Notes: generated from the sequence alone by a model not told the origin. A stretch of 64,000 bases of DNA from Polytrichum commune (GCA_950295325.1 OX485807.1:39092440-39156439); one strand, 5' to 3'. Positions 47,646 through 59,415 are shown, numbered from the stretch's first letter. Made by a program: numbers and translations.

Positions 47646-49906
47646 AATCATCAAAATTCAGTGAACACTTGTTGGATTCCTACCTTCAACAGATGTACCA
47701 TGCTCGAGAATGTTGCAGTTATGTTCCCATGAATACCATAGGAGTGAGGCTAGTTCATCAACGGAGTGATGAAACATCTCTAAACATGAATGAAAGCACT
47801 TCATAAGGCTTGTTTGAATGCAAATATAAATACTTCATCCCTAAAAGTATTGAAAATATGTAAGCATCATATTAAAATCACAGGGCTTATATGTTCTACG
47901 TATGTAGTTTGTTGCTTCCACATCAAGGTGTTATGTATATGAAGAGGGATACTCACTGTCACGACTCCAAGATTTTGCATGAACTTTCATAATTTTGTTT
48001 TTTAAAAGGATTGTTGACGAACTAGGGTCATTGTTAGGGTGGGTAGCTTTAGGTTGATTGTCATTTGTTCAATGGAAAGTATGAAAAACAGTTCATCTTA
48101 ATAATAAAGCACTCTTTACATTGTAAGAAAGAATTATCGCGTAGGGGAGCACCTCTCATCATCCAACATAAGCCCCAACATAGTATGCAAGAATGTTTTG
48201 GTGTATTTTCTGCCGTAAGGAGTTTCGAAGACCTTGAACAAGTTTAGCCATTGTTATGTGGGAAGAATTAACCACAAACACATAGAGGGCCCAATTCTTG
48301 TGTTGGATGGATGACAAGTGTATGTCACAACTCCTTCTCCGTCTTCTTCCTAGAGTTCAAATGGAGAGTTTGGAGTGTCCACTTTCAATGATCTGATTGA
48401 TTCAATAAGCTTTCAATCATAGCTTAAATTGTTCAAAGCTTCACCAATCCTCAAGCTCTCAATAGTTCGAGCCAATGGAAAGTGTGGCCACGCTCAAAAT
48501 GACATTTGAAGGGAAGGAAAACATTGTTTGAGCATTGTAAGCAAGAAAAAAACCTCACTCTTCGAGGTGACAAACTCACTAATGTAGAGGAACCCTAAGA
48601 CTACATTGATTACGGTAAATAATGTGGGCCACGTTATTGAAATGCTACATGGATTTCAACATACAATGTCCATGTTGTAGGGCACGTTGTTTCTATTGGA
48701 TAGAAAATTATGTGGATTTTTGGCAGACAAGGGGGAAGGAGAAGGGTCCATCACCATAACAAGACCAATTGTAAGTAGGGTACACAATACTTTCTTGTGT
48801 GATGGTGCATAATGTGGGCCCACACTACATAGTTTCCATGGTAAGTCCCACAATACACATGCCCATACTATTTAGCATAATCAATGTAGTTTGAATGCTT
48901 TGTGAGTGGGTCCCGAAAGCTTGCAATGAAAACTCACTTGCTTTTAAAACCAAGAAGGAAAACAAAGGATGTTTTCTTTTAGCCCACCCACACTTACTGG
49001 TACCGGCCACTAGAGAACGGTGAGTACCAACACCGGTTACATCTAGTGGCTCTCATTAGCTAAACCAACTTTAAAAGTGGTCCTTTCTGGTAGGAACCGT
49101 TCACTGGTAGCCCACACCAGTAACAATGGGTAGGCTATTTGACAAATAGATATGTACTTTTGAGTATTTATAGTTGCAAGATACCGTAAAGGACTCCCTG
49201 TTCCAACACAAAATTAGTATGTCCCCCTCAAATTTTGCCACATGTCATGCTTACATTCGCCACAACCCACTTGTATCCCACGTGGAAAGCACATGTGTTC
49301 CGGCACTTGCAAAGATGAGATAGATGAACTACGGTATCCTACTAGACTCATCAGGCTTGAGCTGCTGACTAATGTGGATCCAGAACCTTAAATAGAAGTG
49401 ATAAGCTGGCTTTATTAGATCTCAATCATCACCAAATTAACTTGCAAATTGAACCATCATTATCATCATCATTGCCCCCCCCCCCCCTAACTTAATGATA
49501 ATATTTAATTAATTAATGGGACCTGATCCAGGCTTACAGAGCTATTTTCCCGGTCTGACGTCCACGTGGCATGCCACCTAATATTACCACGAGAAACATA
49601 CTTATCACGTTTTGCCTGCCTGTCTACAACACTCAATGTTGTATTTACACATGTCACATGGTGTTTTATGTCAATATGGTAACTTTTCTAATGACGCTTG
49701 GTATGAATGGTTTGCAATTATTGTCATCCCAACTTACTTTCGTTCATCCATCCACTTCTAGTTTGGTATGTTTTGCATCGTAACATTTATGTAATGAAGT
49801 ATTGTCATAGATGATTGAAATTTGGATGGAAAGAAATCACTTAGTAAGTGACAGGAATTGCAACATTGTGAATATATAATGCCCCCAAAAAAATTGGTGA
49901 ACCTAA
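47646..49906. other. Gene-free stretch with a repeat shared with LEA intron 5
   Basis: Bases about 48406-48600 resemble LEA intron 5 (5514-5700). Around 48990-49120 there are ACTGGTACCGG, ACACCGGTTAC and GGTAGGAACCG words reminiscent of CACTA subterminal repeats, without visible termini. A C-run lies at about 49475-49486. No supported gene. Confidence 0.45.
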
Positions 49907-50232
49907 GGGCCACTTCACACGCGAGCCAAGGGCCATGACCATGTGATTGTGAGGGCCCTTGATTATCATCCAAAGGTTGTACTATTGACATGATATGTTG
50001 AAATTTGCGTCAAGCCTATCTCTTGGAGGTGGGCCTGATGCAAATATTGGGAAACCATGTAACATTATCCATATTTTTTCATGTAGACTTTTCATTTATG
50101 ATAATTTGTTTGGGTCCTTGGACCTTCACCTTCTAGTGTGAAGTGAACTTGGATGGTCTCAACCTTTTCAACTAATGAGACATCTTAGAATGCAGTGGTC
50201 ACAAACCTTTGGTTTCATGTGTGAAGTCGGCC
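49907..50232 (-). mobile_element. Harbinger-like MITE, family A short form
   Basis: A 326 bp element beginning GGGCCACTTCACACGCGAGC after TAA and ending CATGTGTGAAGTCGGCC. The centre holds a foldback around AAATTTGCGTC...GGGCCTGATGCAAATATT. It resembles the copy at 34763 with the unshared middle removed. Confidence 0.8.
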
Positions 50233-50300
50233 TATATACAATATAATATAAACAATGAGTATTATTAACTTACTTCTTCTATCATGCTCTTGAATTATTA

Positions 50301-50801
50301 GGGTCACTTCACACACGAGTCAAGAGCCGTGACCATGAAATTGCGAGAGCCCAAAAGAAAGGGTCCAAACGCCGTCCCAATTCACCTCCAAAATCATGCA
50401 ATGTGGTCACGGACCCTCAAGTGTGGTGTGAAGCCACATATGACCGGTCCCTCAACCAAATGCTATATAAATGAAATTCCATTCACATGGGTCCTCACAC
50501 ATGATAAAATAGAATAAATCAATTGTTGTGAGCAATCGGAGTGCCATGATCTCCCGGTTTTATGTTAAGCCTACCTCCAAGAAGTGATTTTTAAAAATAG
50601 TCCAAGTGACCATGAAACATGATCCATTTGATGCCATGTAGGAATCCACATAGACTTTACATCCATCTAGCAGTCACATACTCCGTTGGTCCCTCAAGCG
50701 TAGTGTGAAGCGAACTTGGACCGCCGGATCCGCCTTTTCCACCAATGAGAGTGCTTTTAGTGCATTGGTCACGGGCCCTCAGTCTGTGTGTCACGTGGCC
50801 C
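50301..50801 (+). mobile_element. Harbinger-like MITE, family A copy
   Basis: A 501 bp element, GGGTCACTTCACACACGAGT at the left and TGTGTGTCACGTGGCCC at the right, with TTA on both sides (50298-50300, 50802-50804). It lies only about 70 bp from the short-form copy. Full-length match to the copies at 40805 and 53327. Confidence 0.9.
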
Positions 50802-50804
50802 TTA

Positions 50805-53054
50805 TTCTTCTCCACGATCTCTCTTTGATTGGGTGATATTACTTGTACTTGTGTCTCCCTGTGTATATTTCTGGGCAGTAGACATGATGTTCGAGGGCAT
50901 GATTCGCATGAAGGCCCTAGCTGCAGGCAGAATCAAATAATGCCCTTATAACGACCACAATAAGCAACATATCCGCACGTGTTCCTATTATGTATGTTAA
51001 CTTGCTTGGAATGGCCATTCACTCTTTGGTAATTTTGAGCTTGTTTTCCAATGCGAGGTGGTTAAGTTAATGTGTGTGTTTTAGGTCAAAGCGGATCATC
51101 CTTAATAGTTGGGCCATAACATGTACAATGTGCCCGAGAACATGGTTGTTTCAACATCCTCTCGGGCCCCTTCCCTTGGGACGGGGCCCTTCATTTTTGG
51201 AAAGCCCTCCGCCGGGGCCTTCCCCCCTATACCAAAGCCCCGTAACTTGATGTGCAACGAATTATGTAGTTTTCCCACACTTATAGATGATTACATGATT
51301 GATTTTACATAGTTCTTAACCCTTCTACGATGTTTCTCACCTCAACATAAAGAAAAAGTCCTCCAAAACTAGATGTTGAAACTATCACTTACCTCCAAAA
51401 GCCTTGTTGGATTTGAACGTTCATAGTGATCATATGTACCTCGTGAAGTGTTCACATCTCAAGAAACACTTTGATAGTTTCAACACTTGAAGATCATATA
51501 ATGCTTGTAAGTTTCCACAACCATGGATTCTGTGGTATATGTGCATCCTTACATTGCGTATGGGAAGGTGTCCAAATTGTTGATTTCTAGCCCAAATTAA
51601 TTGGGAAAAATATATCAAATTGGACAAAAACCAAAATTGACACCCATGAACTAACGTGTTGCAAAAAGAAATGAAGGCCGTGTGAAAGCTCACATAACAT
51701 TGACAAGGTGCCACTATGCACTTGCAGATTGCCCACCCATCACTAAAGTTATCATGCCCAAGTGGATGGGGCAACAAGGTCTCACACAATCCCTATATCC
51801 CATGCTTGAATTTGACCCAAATTAGGACTGTGGATGTTGGGATGACTACATGTAACATTCGATGTTCACAAGTGATGCCCCACCCCTAACCCCTTCTTCA
51901 CCCACCAACCCCAATGCTTAATTGTCTAGCAACCATCTCAATTTCATGTCTGAACTGCAAAATGATGGGTTGCTTATGCATAGTAATGGGTTACATGTTT
52001 AGTGCAGTGCACGCCTTGGGCACAACAAACATATCAAACATGGATAATGGCTTATGTTGGTATAAAAAAAGGAACCAACAACGAGTGGACATATGGTCTT
52101 ACCAATCATTTGATGATATACTTAGAAACAATAATTGCATTAGGTTTTATGACATATATTGCAAACTTAGATCCTTATGAGTTACATCATGGGCATGAAA
52201 AAATCTTAAACAACTTTAATGATGAACACTAGGGTTTTGCAATATACTTATGACAAAGGTTGATTGTTAATCAAGAATGTATTTGTATATGTATGTTAAT
52301 GACTATATTTGAAAGTATTTTTTATGTATACATATTGTCACTTGAAATTGTATCATTGAAATTGAACGTGTATTGCTTACCTTCCTTCAACAAGAAAACT
52401 TGCATAGAGGTTTCTAGAGTATGTAGCAAATGCACGTGATTCTTGGTTTTAATGAAAGATGCACAACATGGGTTATTGTGAATACGTGACACATGGCATT
52501 AGCATCCTCAACAATATCTTCCTCTTGCATATTGAAATGTGCAATTTTTTTCAAGCATTCCTTCACAAATAGCGTATGTGACACTAAATATTGTAAAACG
52601 TCACATTATGGTAGATGTGCCTAAGTCAATTATTTGTCTTAATCATGCATATATATTTGGGAGTTATAGTTTGGTGTGGCTCATATACCAGAAAGACAAG
52701 TGTTTAAAAACATTTAGATCACGTGCTCAAAGTATGATAATCATCATGATACAATAGTCAAAGTAATTTGAGAGGTACGCTCATATGTATATGCTAATCC
52801 CCCCTCTCTCCGTCAATCATCTGCAAGGCGAATCCCCATGGAGTGTCTCCCTAAAATAGGTATACTGAGATTAACATGTAAGTATGTAGCTCGTAACATT
52901 ACTTAGCTGATAACTTGTGTTCATGGGCCCAACGATAAATCGAGAATAAAGACTTTGGATGTTGAAATCCCACTACTTCATATTGAATTTGAAGTCAAGC
53001 AACGAAACACGACTAAGAAGTTGAGTCATGTTAAGCCCGCTTGCCTACAACTTA
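50805..53054. other. Gene-free stretch
   Basis: It contains a family D-like fragment near 52610-52760 (GGTAGATGTGCCTAA, ATCACGTGCTCAAAG) and a family C-like word GTGACACTAAATATTGTAAA at 52575. A small GC-rich patch (about 51145-51240) has frames without recognisable content. No gene is supported. Confidence 0.45.
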
Positions 53055-53915
53055 CTACACGGTTTATGGTGTTTGAGTAGACAAACCCTTTTATGATGCC
53101 CTCCCAATCTTAGGCCTAGAATAAGAACTCCGACCCCTTATGATTGGAGTGAATATAATGCATGTTCATTAAACACCCTCGACCATGCCCTAGAAGACCA
53201 TGACGTTGGGTAACACGTGCATACACCCCATAGCATTATCAAACATATGTATGCCGAGATATTAGTAAACGCACTTGAATGCCACGTGTCATGAGGTGAC
53301 ACTAATGACAAAAGTGTTGATCATTAGGGCCACTTCACACACGAGCCAAGAGCCGTGACCATGAAATTGTGAGAGCCCAAAAGAAAGTGTCCAAAGGCCG
53401 TCCCAACACACCTCCAAAATCATGTAGTGTGGTCACAAACCCTCAAGTGTTGTGTGAAGCCATATGGGACCGGGCCCTCAACCAAATGCTATTTCAATGA
53501 CATTCTATTCATGCATGTCCTCATACATGATAAATTATAACAAATCAACGGTCGTGAGTGTTCGGAATGCCATGGTCTCCCGGTTTTGTGTTAGGCCTAC
53601 CTCCAAGAGGTGGTTTTTGAAAACAGTCCAAGTGACCATGAAACATGATACATTGGGTGCCACGTAAGAATCCATGTAGACTTTACATCCATCTTACATT
53701 CACATACTGCGTTGGTCCCTCAAGCGTAGTGTGAAGCAGCGATTTTGGACCGGCTTCGCCTTCTCCACTGACGAGAGTACTTGAAGTGTAATGGTCACGG
53801 GCTTTCAGTCCCGTGTGTGAAGTGGCCCTTATTAGTGTAACCTAGCATATGCCTTAAAATAGGGTAAGTGACACTATAACGCATGTGACACTAAATACCA
53901 TAAACAAGGGGGTAG
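53055..53915. mobile_element. Family C element copy 3, interrupted by a family A MITE
   Basis: The left end CTACACGGTTTATGGTGTTT and right end GTGACACTAAATACCATAAA match family C copies 1 and 2. The left interior ends AATGCCACGTGTCATGAGGT...GTTGATCA and the right interior resumes GTGTAACCTAGCATATGCC, contiguous in copy 2. The intervening 502 bp is a family A MITE. Without the insertion the element is about 356 bp, so it is also internally deleted. Confidence 0.8.
53327..53828 (+). mobile_element. Harbinger-like MITE, family A, reference copy nested in family C
   Basis: The cleanest copy: 502 bp, GGGCCACTTCACACACGAGC at the left and CCGTGTGTGAAGTGGCCC at the right, with TTA duplications at 53324-53326 and 53829-53831. 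Since its host element is older, this gives a relative date: family A moved after family C had inserted and decayed. Confidence 0.92.
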
Positions 53916-54230
53916 TGATTGAGGAGGACTCGTACAAGTGAAAGTGTAGGTGCACCCTCGGCGGGGAGCCCACAAAAGGGGGCCAATCTTGAATAGGATA
54001 ATAGAATCATAAATAAGCTTCTATATGATAGGAGTGGCCAGAAAGCGCCAGCAAGCCTGAGTAACCCAGACAACGGGAGCCCATCTCCACCGTCCGTTCT
54101 CATCCATTCCGCTCTGACGTGGACCCCCTTTCTGCTGAGCTGGCTCCTTCTTCCTGCTCTTTTTCCGTTCCATTTCCTGAGCTCACCCATGATTGGAGGA
54201 CACGGGTACATGACGTAAGCAATCAAGGGT
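53916..54230. other. Candidate organelle-derived (mitochondrial-like) insertion
   Basis: GC-richer than its surroundings, with words typical of plant mitochondrial intergenic DNA to my eye (CCAGAAAGCGCCAGCAAGCC, GACGTGGACCCCCTTTCTGC). It has a 111-codon minus-strand frame of unusual composition. It starts exactly where the family C element ends. A 15-16 bp direct duplication (GTAAGCAATCAAGGG twice) follows at 54225-54255. The assignment is a guess from composition; a degraded transposon is the alternative. Confidence 0.3.
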
Positions 54231-54274
54231 AAGCAATCAAGGGTAAAGCCTTCTTTGATGATGCAAATGATGTA

Positions 54275-54857
54275 CAGTAATCTCCCGCTTAAGTATGCGT
54301 CCCGGTTAAGTGTGCAATTTTATTTTATTTTTGGGACAAAAATTAGGGTTCGTATTTTATTGTTTGAACATCTCATGCTAGTGTCATTTGCTGTGATTGC
54401 ATGATTTTTTTTCACACTTGACATTCAATGTTAGTTTGTGAATGTTTCGCTCCGATCGTCACAATTCATCGTACATATGCCCAACTTCTGTTTGAACATC
54501 GGAACAAACCAATCGGTCATCGATGTCGAGGCCAATGGTGTGTAGGGCTTCAAAGCCTTTGAAATCAGTAGCATTTTTAGATTCAGCGAATGTCTCGATA
54601 GGTGGTTCTTCTTATGAGGTTGTCGAAGCTTGTCCATCAACATCAAGCCTCGATGGGAAGGGGATTGAACAAAACCGGCGGCTTTGTGAGCACCTTGACC
54701 TATGTTATTCAGGGGTAAGCTAGATTGGTATTGAACGGTTACTTTTTCCGACTCGCTCAATCTAGAATGCTAGCGATATGAGTAAAGGACGCACCTACCC
54801 ACTGAGTGTGCACCAACGGCTCCAGTTGAAAGTGCATACTTAAGCGGGAGATTATTG
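54275..54857. mobile_element. Pogo-like (Tc1/mariner) non-autonomous element
   Basis: The left end CAGTAATCTCCCGCTTAAGT, continuing ATGC, is answered at the right by GCATACTTAAGCGGGAGATT-ATTG: an inverted repeat of about 24 bp with one or two mismatches. TA precedes the left end; the right flank is TT rather than TA, presumably mutated. CAGT-starting ends with a TTAAGT block are typical of pogo/Tigger/Emigrant-type elements. The 583 bp interior has broken frames (minus strand 54431-54760, 109 codons) and no intact DDE transposase. Confidence 0.75.
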
Positions 54858-54893
54858 TTCACGATGGGCTTTATTTGGTTACATAGAGCACAA

Positions 54894-55350
54894 CACTAAA
54901 TATCGTATTTAGTGTCACTTACTATTTCGAATTACGTAATGCTATTTCCATTTACTACATATCGCATAGTTTACCGGCAAATAAACCTTATGGCGGGACA
55001 CCGGTGTCCCTAGTAAATTGGAGCCTTCTTAACTATCAGTTTTGTGGTTGTAAGTGATTAAAAATAGGAACCAACTTTGAACATCAGAGCGTGTACGGGA
55101 CATCGAGATAATCTCAACACTGCTTTGATTGCCTTCAATTGACCATTTTGGTCATCGACACGGGCTTTAGGGTTTAACTAGTATATTATAGGACACCAGT
55201 GTCCCGCCATAAGGTTCAAATGTCAAATTGATTGTTTGGACATTACATAACATTACACAAGTTTCCTTGAGAAAACATTACATCAATAGTAACAATATAT
55301 AGCATTGTGTAACTCCAAATAGTGAATGACATTAAGTATCATATTTAGTG
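54894..55350. mobile_element. Palindromic MITE, family B copy 3, with nested insertion
   Basis: CACTAAATATCGTATTTAGT at the left and ATCATATTTAGTG at the right, with CAA on both sides (54891-54893, 55351-55353). A 3-bp duplication with CACTA ends is what CACTA-type elements leave, although other copies do not show it clearly. The loop is split by the element at 54991-55209; without it the copy would be about 235 bp. Confidence 0.8.
54991..55209. mobile_element. Nested MITE with GGGACACCGGTGTCC-type ends (family G)
   Basis: TGGCGGGACACCGGTGTCC at the left and GGACACCAGTGTCCCGCCA at the right are inverted repeats with one mismatch in 19, flanked by TA on both sides. The terminal segment is itself palindromic. 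At 219 bp with TA duplication it suggests Tc1/mariner affinity. Only one copy is in this window. Confidence 0.8.
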
Positions 55351-55457
55351 CAACCCATTTTTGTTTTCCTTTTAGAGTTTAATGATGAGGTTATAAACCA
55401 TTGTCATCCCAATCAAGACATAAGTGTGTGTGGCATAGGAATGCGCCATTGAATGGG

Positions 55458-55683
55458 CTACACCATTTATAGTATTTTAACATCAATTGCTGATTGGAAT
55501 TTTCGCAATGCAATATATTATTATTCATAAGTTTAATTTTTGATGAAGAAAGTTCAATAGGTTGTTTAGACATTACATAACATAAATGATTTTTCCTAGT
55601 AAAATATTAAATTCTGAATAAATAATGACATCATTGCGTAAGTTCGAATAGTGAGTGACACTAAATACCATAAACAATGTAAT
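55458..55683. mobile_element. Palindromic MITE, family B/C-like copy
   Basis: CTACACCATTTATAGTATTT at the left and CACTAAATACCATAAACAAT at the right, with arms TGGAATTTTCGCAATGC and GCGTAAGTTCGAATAG. It has the size and loop (GGTTGTTTAGACATTACATA) of family B but the longer outer ends of family C, so it links the two. Confidence 0.65.
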
Positions 55684-56754
55684 GCTTGAAGTTGGGTTGC
55701 ACCCTAGCACTTAGGCTTAAATGCACATTATAGTCCTTGGCTCTTGCTCATGCCCTCGCTCTCTGTCTAGGGCACAACCTATACTTGTTTTTAGCTACTC
55801 ATATTTGTGAGAACACAATTCATGTGCATTTGCAAATGTGTATGAAAAACTTGGGGTCAATCTTGTGGAGTTTTGGAGCTAATCTCAAATTGTTATGAAT
55901 TACTAAAGTTCACTAATAGTAAGTCATAAGAAGGCCACATTGGTTCTCCAAATATGTTGATTATTAGCCCTAGGATGGGTGAATTGTTTTTAGCACAGAG
56001 TGCCATCTTTTTTTTGATTTTTTATATTAAAACCGTGTTTTTATGGTGTTTATTTTTTTGATTTGCACTTTACTTCCCGCCACTTAATATAGGTATCCAA
56101 TTAAGATAAGTGACGAAATCAGGTTTGTGTATCTTAAGTACATTGTTTAGCTATGCATCCACTTCTCTAGTGACATCAAATGCACGATTAGGAAAAGATT
56201 GTTAGCAAATCCAAACCGAGGCCATAGTCGTTTTCTTCTTGATTTGTGGAGCTCATACAAATGTTTCTACACTTCATCATCAAAGTGTTATTTATCTCTT
56301 TTAATTAAATCATTGTATAGGTCACCTAATTATTGACTCTATTGAATAACTCTCTTGAAAACCACTCCGCATCTAAGTACATGCAATATGTCACTTGAAA
56401 GGATTAACCTGCCTTAAAACAATTGACAAATGCACATGTTGAACAAATTTTCAATGGACGGGTTCAACATGTCCACAATTTTCAGCATCTTCAAATCATG
56501 TTTGAAAGTGTGAAAATTATGATCTTTAAAAAAAAGGTCTAAGTCTTCAAACTTTCGAAGAATCTAGGTGAAAGTGCATAAGCCACCTTAGTCTCAAGAA
56601 ATCTAATAGTAGGGAAGACCACATCCAATCATACATGCACGTATGGTGGTTGCAATGTTTAGGGATGTGTTGAGAGTTCAAATGATCACATGCAACAACA
56701 ATTGAAAGCTCACACTCTACAACAAGAAATATAGATCACGACAATGTTCCACTA
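55684..56754. other. Gene-free stretch
   Basis: AT-rich, with T-runs near 56010-56060 and no recognisable frame. Some words resemble family D interiors (AAATCCAAACCGAGGCC, ATCAAAGTG) but no termini are visible. Confidence 0.4.
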
Positions 56755-56971
56755 CACTAAATATGGTGTTTAATGTGACTTACTATTTGGAATTATGCAA
56801 TGCTATATCTATTTATTGTACATCTCATATTTTACCAACAAATATTAAATCGGTAGTTTGGACGTTATAGAACATCGATAACTTTTTTTGGTAAAAAAAT
56901 ATTTCAATAATAAAAAGATGTAGCATTGTGTAAATCCAAATAGTGAGTCACACTAAATATCATATTTAGTG
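56755..56971. mobile_element. Palindromic MITE, family B, best-preserved copy
   Basis: 217 bp; CACTAAATATGGTGTTTAAT at the left and CACTAAATATCATATTTAGTG at the right. The arms pair over more than 50 bp, through TTGGAATTATGCAATGCTAT and TAGCATTGTGTAAATCCAAA. The transcript of such an element would fold into one long hairpin. Confidence 0.85.
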
Positions 56972-56995
56972 TAGTATGAATTGTGGTGTTGCTTC

Positions 56996-57262
56996 AGGTC
57001 CGAGATGACCCTAACCTATTGGTGATAGTGGAGAGGCACCCATGTTCAAATGGAGTGGTTGGTAGTTCGATTCCCACTATTAAATCTTCTCTTTACTTGA
57101 CCAGAAAAAAACTAGCTAAGTGGCTAGGAAGCCAAGAACCCACCCACCGCAAGGTAGGTAGTGAACCCCACATGCACTGGTAGAGGATTCTTGAGCAAGG
57201 TAGAGCCAATAGGCTCATATTCACATTGGATTGCCCGACATTGATTATTTATTTATTTTTGG
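56996..57262 (+). mobile_element. tRNA-derived SINE, copy 4
   Basis: A box TAGTGGAGAGG (57026-57036) fits the TRGYNNARNNG consensus and B box GTTCGATTCC lies at 57065-57074. Downstream blocks match copy 1 (AGCCAAGAACCCACCCAC, GCAAGGTAGGTAGTGAACCC, TTCTTGAGCAAGGTAGAGCC), and it ends in TTATTTATTTATT. It lies 25 bp from a family B MITE. Confidence 0.8.
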
Positions 57263-59379
57263 TGTTGCTCCATTTTTTGGATTTGGTATACCTCTAACAA
57301 ATATGTAATCATGAAACAACATCCCAAGGTAAGATGGGACTCGAAGACTACATTCACAAACATGGTAAATATGCAACCCAAATGTGTTTATGGATGTTCT
57401 TTTATGTTATTGTATGAAGTTACATATTTGTGACATAAGTTCGAGATGAATTTACTAAGTCGTTGTAGCTTAGGATCGATTTTCAAAGCTTAGAAGATCA
57501 TGGCCCGACCACAATTGAAGTCCACCACTCTTCAACAAGGTATACATAGTTCATGGGGGGTTGAATCGTTGTGTCTTGTTGAACTACCAAACATGTCATG
57601 AGAAGAAGCAATTTACTACAAACCCTTAACTCCTGATGTGGTATGTGTCAAATGTGGTACACTATATACATTTGGGACAATATGCTCAACATCAATAACA
57701 CACGTTCCATAAACACCCCAAAAGGGGGCAATACCATGTGGGCAAAGAGGCTCTTCGTTCATGCTTGCTTCAAAAGGAACCAATGTTCATATCGATCGAT
57801 CGATCATTCGTCACTCACTAGTATAACTAATTGTAATTTCGTTGGTTTCAAATTTGGATGATATGATGTTACATCACCCGGCTAGCATGGAATTCAATAA
57901 AGAAAGAAACTATAGCTAGTAAATAAAGATAACCCAAGAATTTTTTTGGGACATGTCAATGCATATGCCCAACAAAAACCAAATTCATACTAAGATTACA
58001 CATGGTACATAGGGTTTAGGACATGTATCACGGGCAAGATTCTTTCCCTTAATCCATGTTAGAGCTTAATGTTTGTTTACAGCCACTAAAGTGCATCGTG
58101 AAGCTAAATTAATGTTATGATCATCTTTAATTCATATGTATTGACAACACCATGACACCTCATTTTTGGATCTCAAAGACATTGAATCCCACATGGGATC
58201 GAATGATACAAGGGGAACAAAGGCCGGCTTAGACTACGGTGAAGAAGTGTTTACCATGTTGACATCCGTGTCATTTTTTCATTCATGCTTAAAGTTCTCC
58301 ACCGGAAAAGTCTTGCCCATAGTGTAAACCCCATCCAGTAAAGAACTTGTTTTGTAGCCAACCATATTGCTCCATTCCCCTAAAAATTCTATCCAGTGCA
58401 CTTCTTCACCGTAATCTAAACAAACCCTAAGAACGCGGATCACTTGTCACACCACACCACGACTCAGTTGACAATGCCCGACAATCCTTTGGTGAACTTT
58501 ACGGACACCTTCCCTTCCCTTCCTTCCTCACCAGTTATAACCCATCAATCCACGGGGAAAAGCTGTGGTTTGAAAGCCATTGCAACAAAACCCACAAAAC
58601 TTTTCTCCTCCTTTCGGAGATAAGAGCTTGTGTGCACCACAAAGCTCTCAATGCCCCCCCCCCCCCCCCAAAACCCCCACCGACCGGCCCCGGCCCGGCC
58701 CGGTCTCATGAGCCACACCTGGGCCATGGACGCGGCACGAATAATAACAAATAACCGCACCAATTATCTATGGAACCACGGAGGGCGACGTTTTCCTCCA
58801 TGGATCCGAGTGTTGTGTACCTTTTTGGCCTTCAATGAGCCCCGTTGGATGGAACCGGTAGTGTTTGTGAGCTTGAGTGTAGTAGTGCGGCCCACCTTTC
58901 GAACAACATGCACCCCGATAATCATTGCACCTTTACGGTTTATTGAGCTTACACAAGTTACAACGACGACAAGGACGTAAGTAGGGGTCCGATTGACATG
59001 ACCTAATCTATAATTGTATTCTAAGGCTTATATAGAGTTGTTTTTTAAATGCAAGGAGCAATTGTTGGGTGTTTGGAGGTGCATCTCGTGCTCAACTTCT
59101 GGTTAGTTGGAAACTATATGTATTGTTTAGTGTGATGAATGTGTCATGTGTGTGAGTGGCTTGGGTTATCGACGTTCCTTGATTCAACTTACCTAGCATG
59201 CATAGTCACCTTGTCCCACCGACGGCACCTCACCTAGCAACGGTCATATGGTACCCTCTCACAATGAATCCCAACATGTTTTTTGGTACAAAATTCTCAA
59301 TAAACATGCTTTGGATATACATACGAGCTCGCTGCTATACTCGAGGTGAAGTGTCCCTCATTCACGCCAAACAAGCGGT

Positions 59380-59384
<5 letters not shown>
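57263..59384. other. Gene-free stretch with poly-C and GC-rich patch
   Basis: A C-run of about 17 lies at 58653-58670, followed by a CCGGCCCCGGCCCGGCCCGG patch. Frames up to 116 codons (58630-58980) cross this low-complexity sequence and are not recognisable. Confidence 0.45.

Positions 59385-59415
<31 letters not shown>
59385..59415. repeat. (TC)n microsatellite
   Basis: About 30 uninterrupted bases of TC repeat. Confidence 0.95.

Noticed and set aside
48990-49130. CCGGT/ACCGG-rich patch as the end of a CACTA transposon
   Set aside because: The words are suggestive of subterminal repeats, but I could not find CACTA termini or a target duplication.
53891-54226. 111-codon minus-strand frame as a gene
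   Set aside because: It coincides with a short GC-rich block that is more likely inserted organelle or transposon DNA; no domain is recognised.
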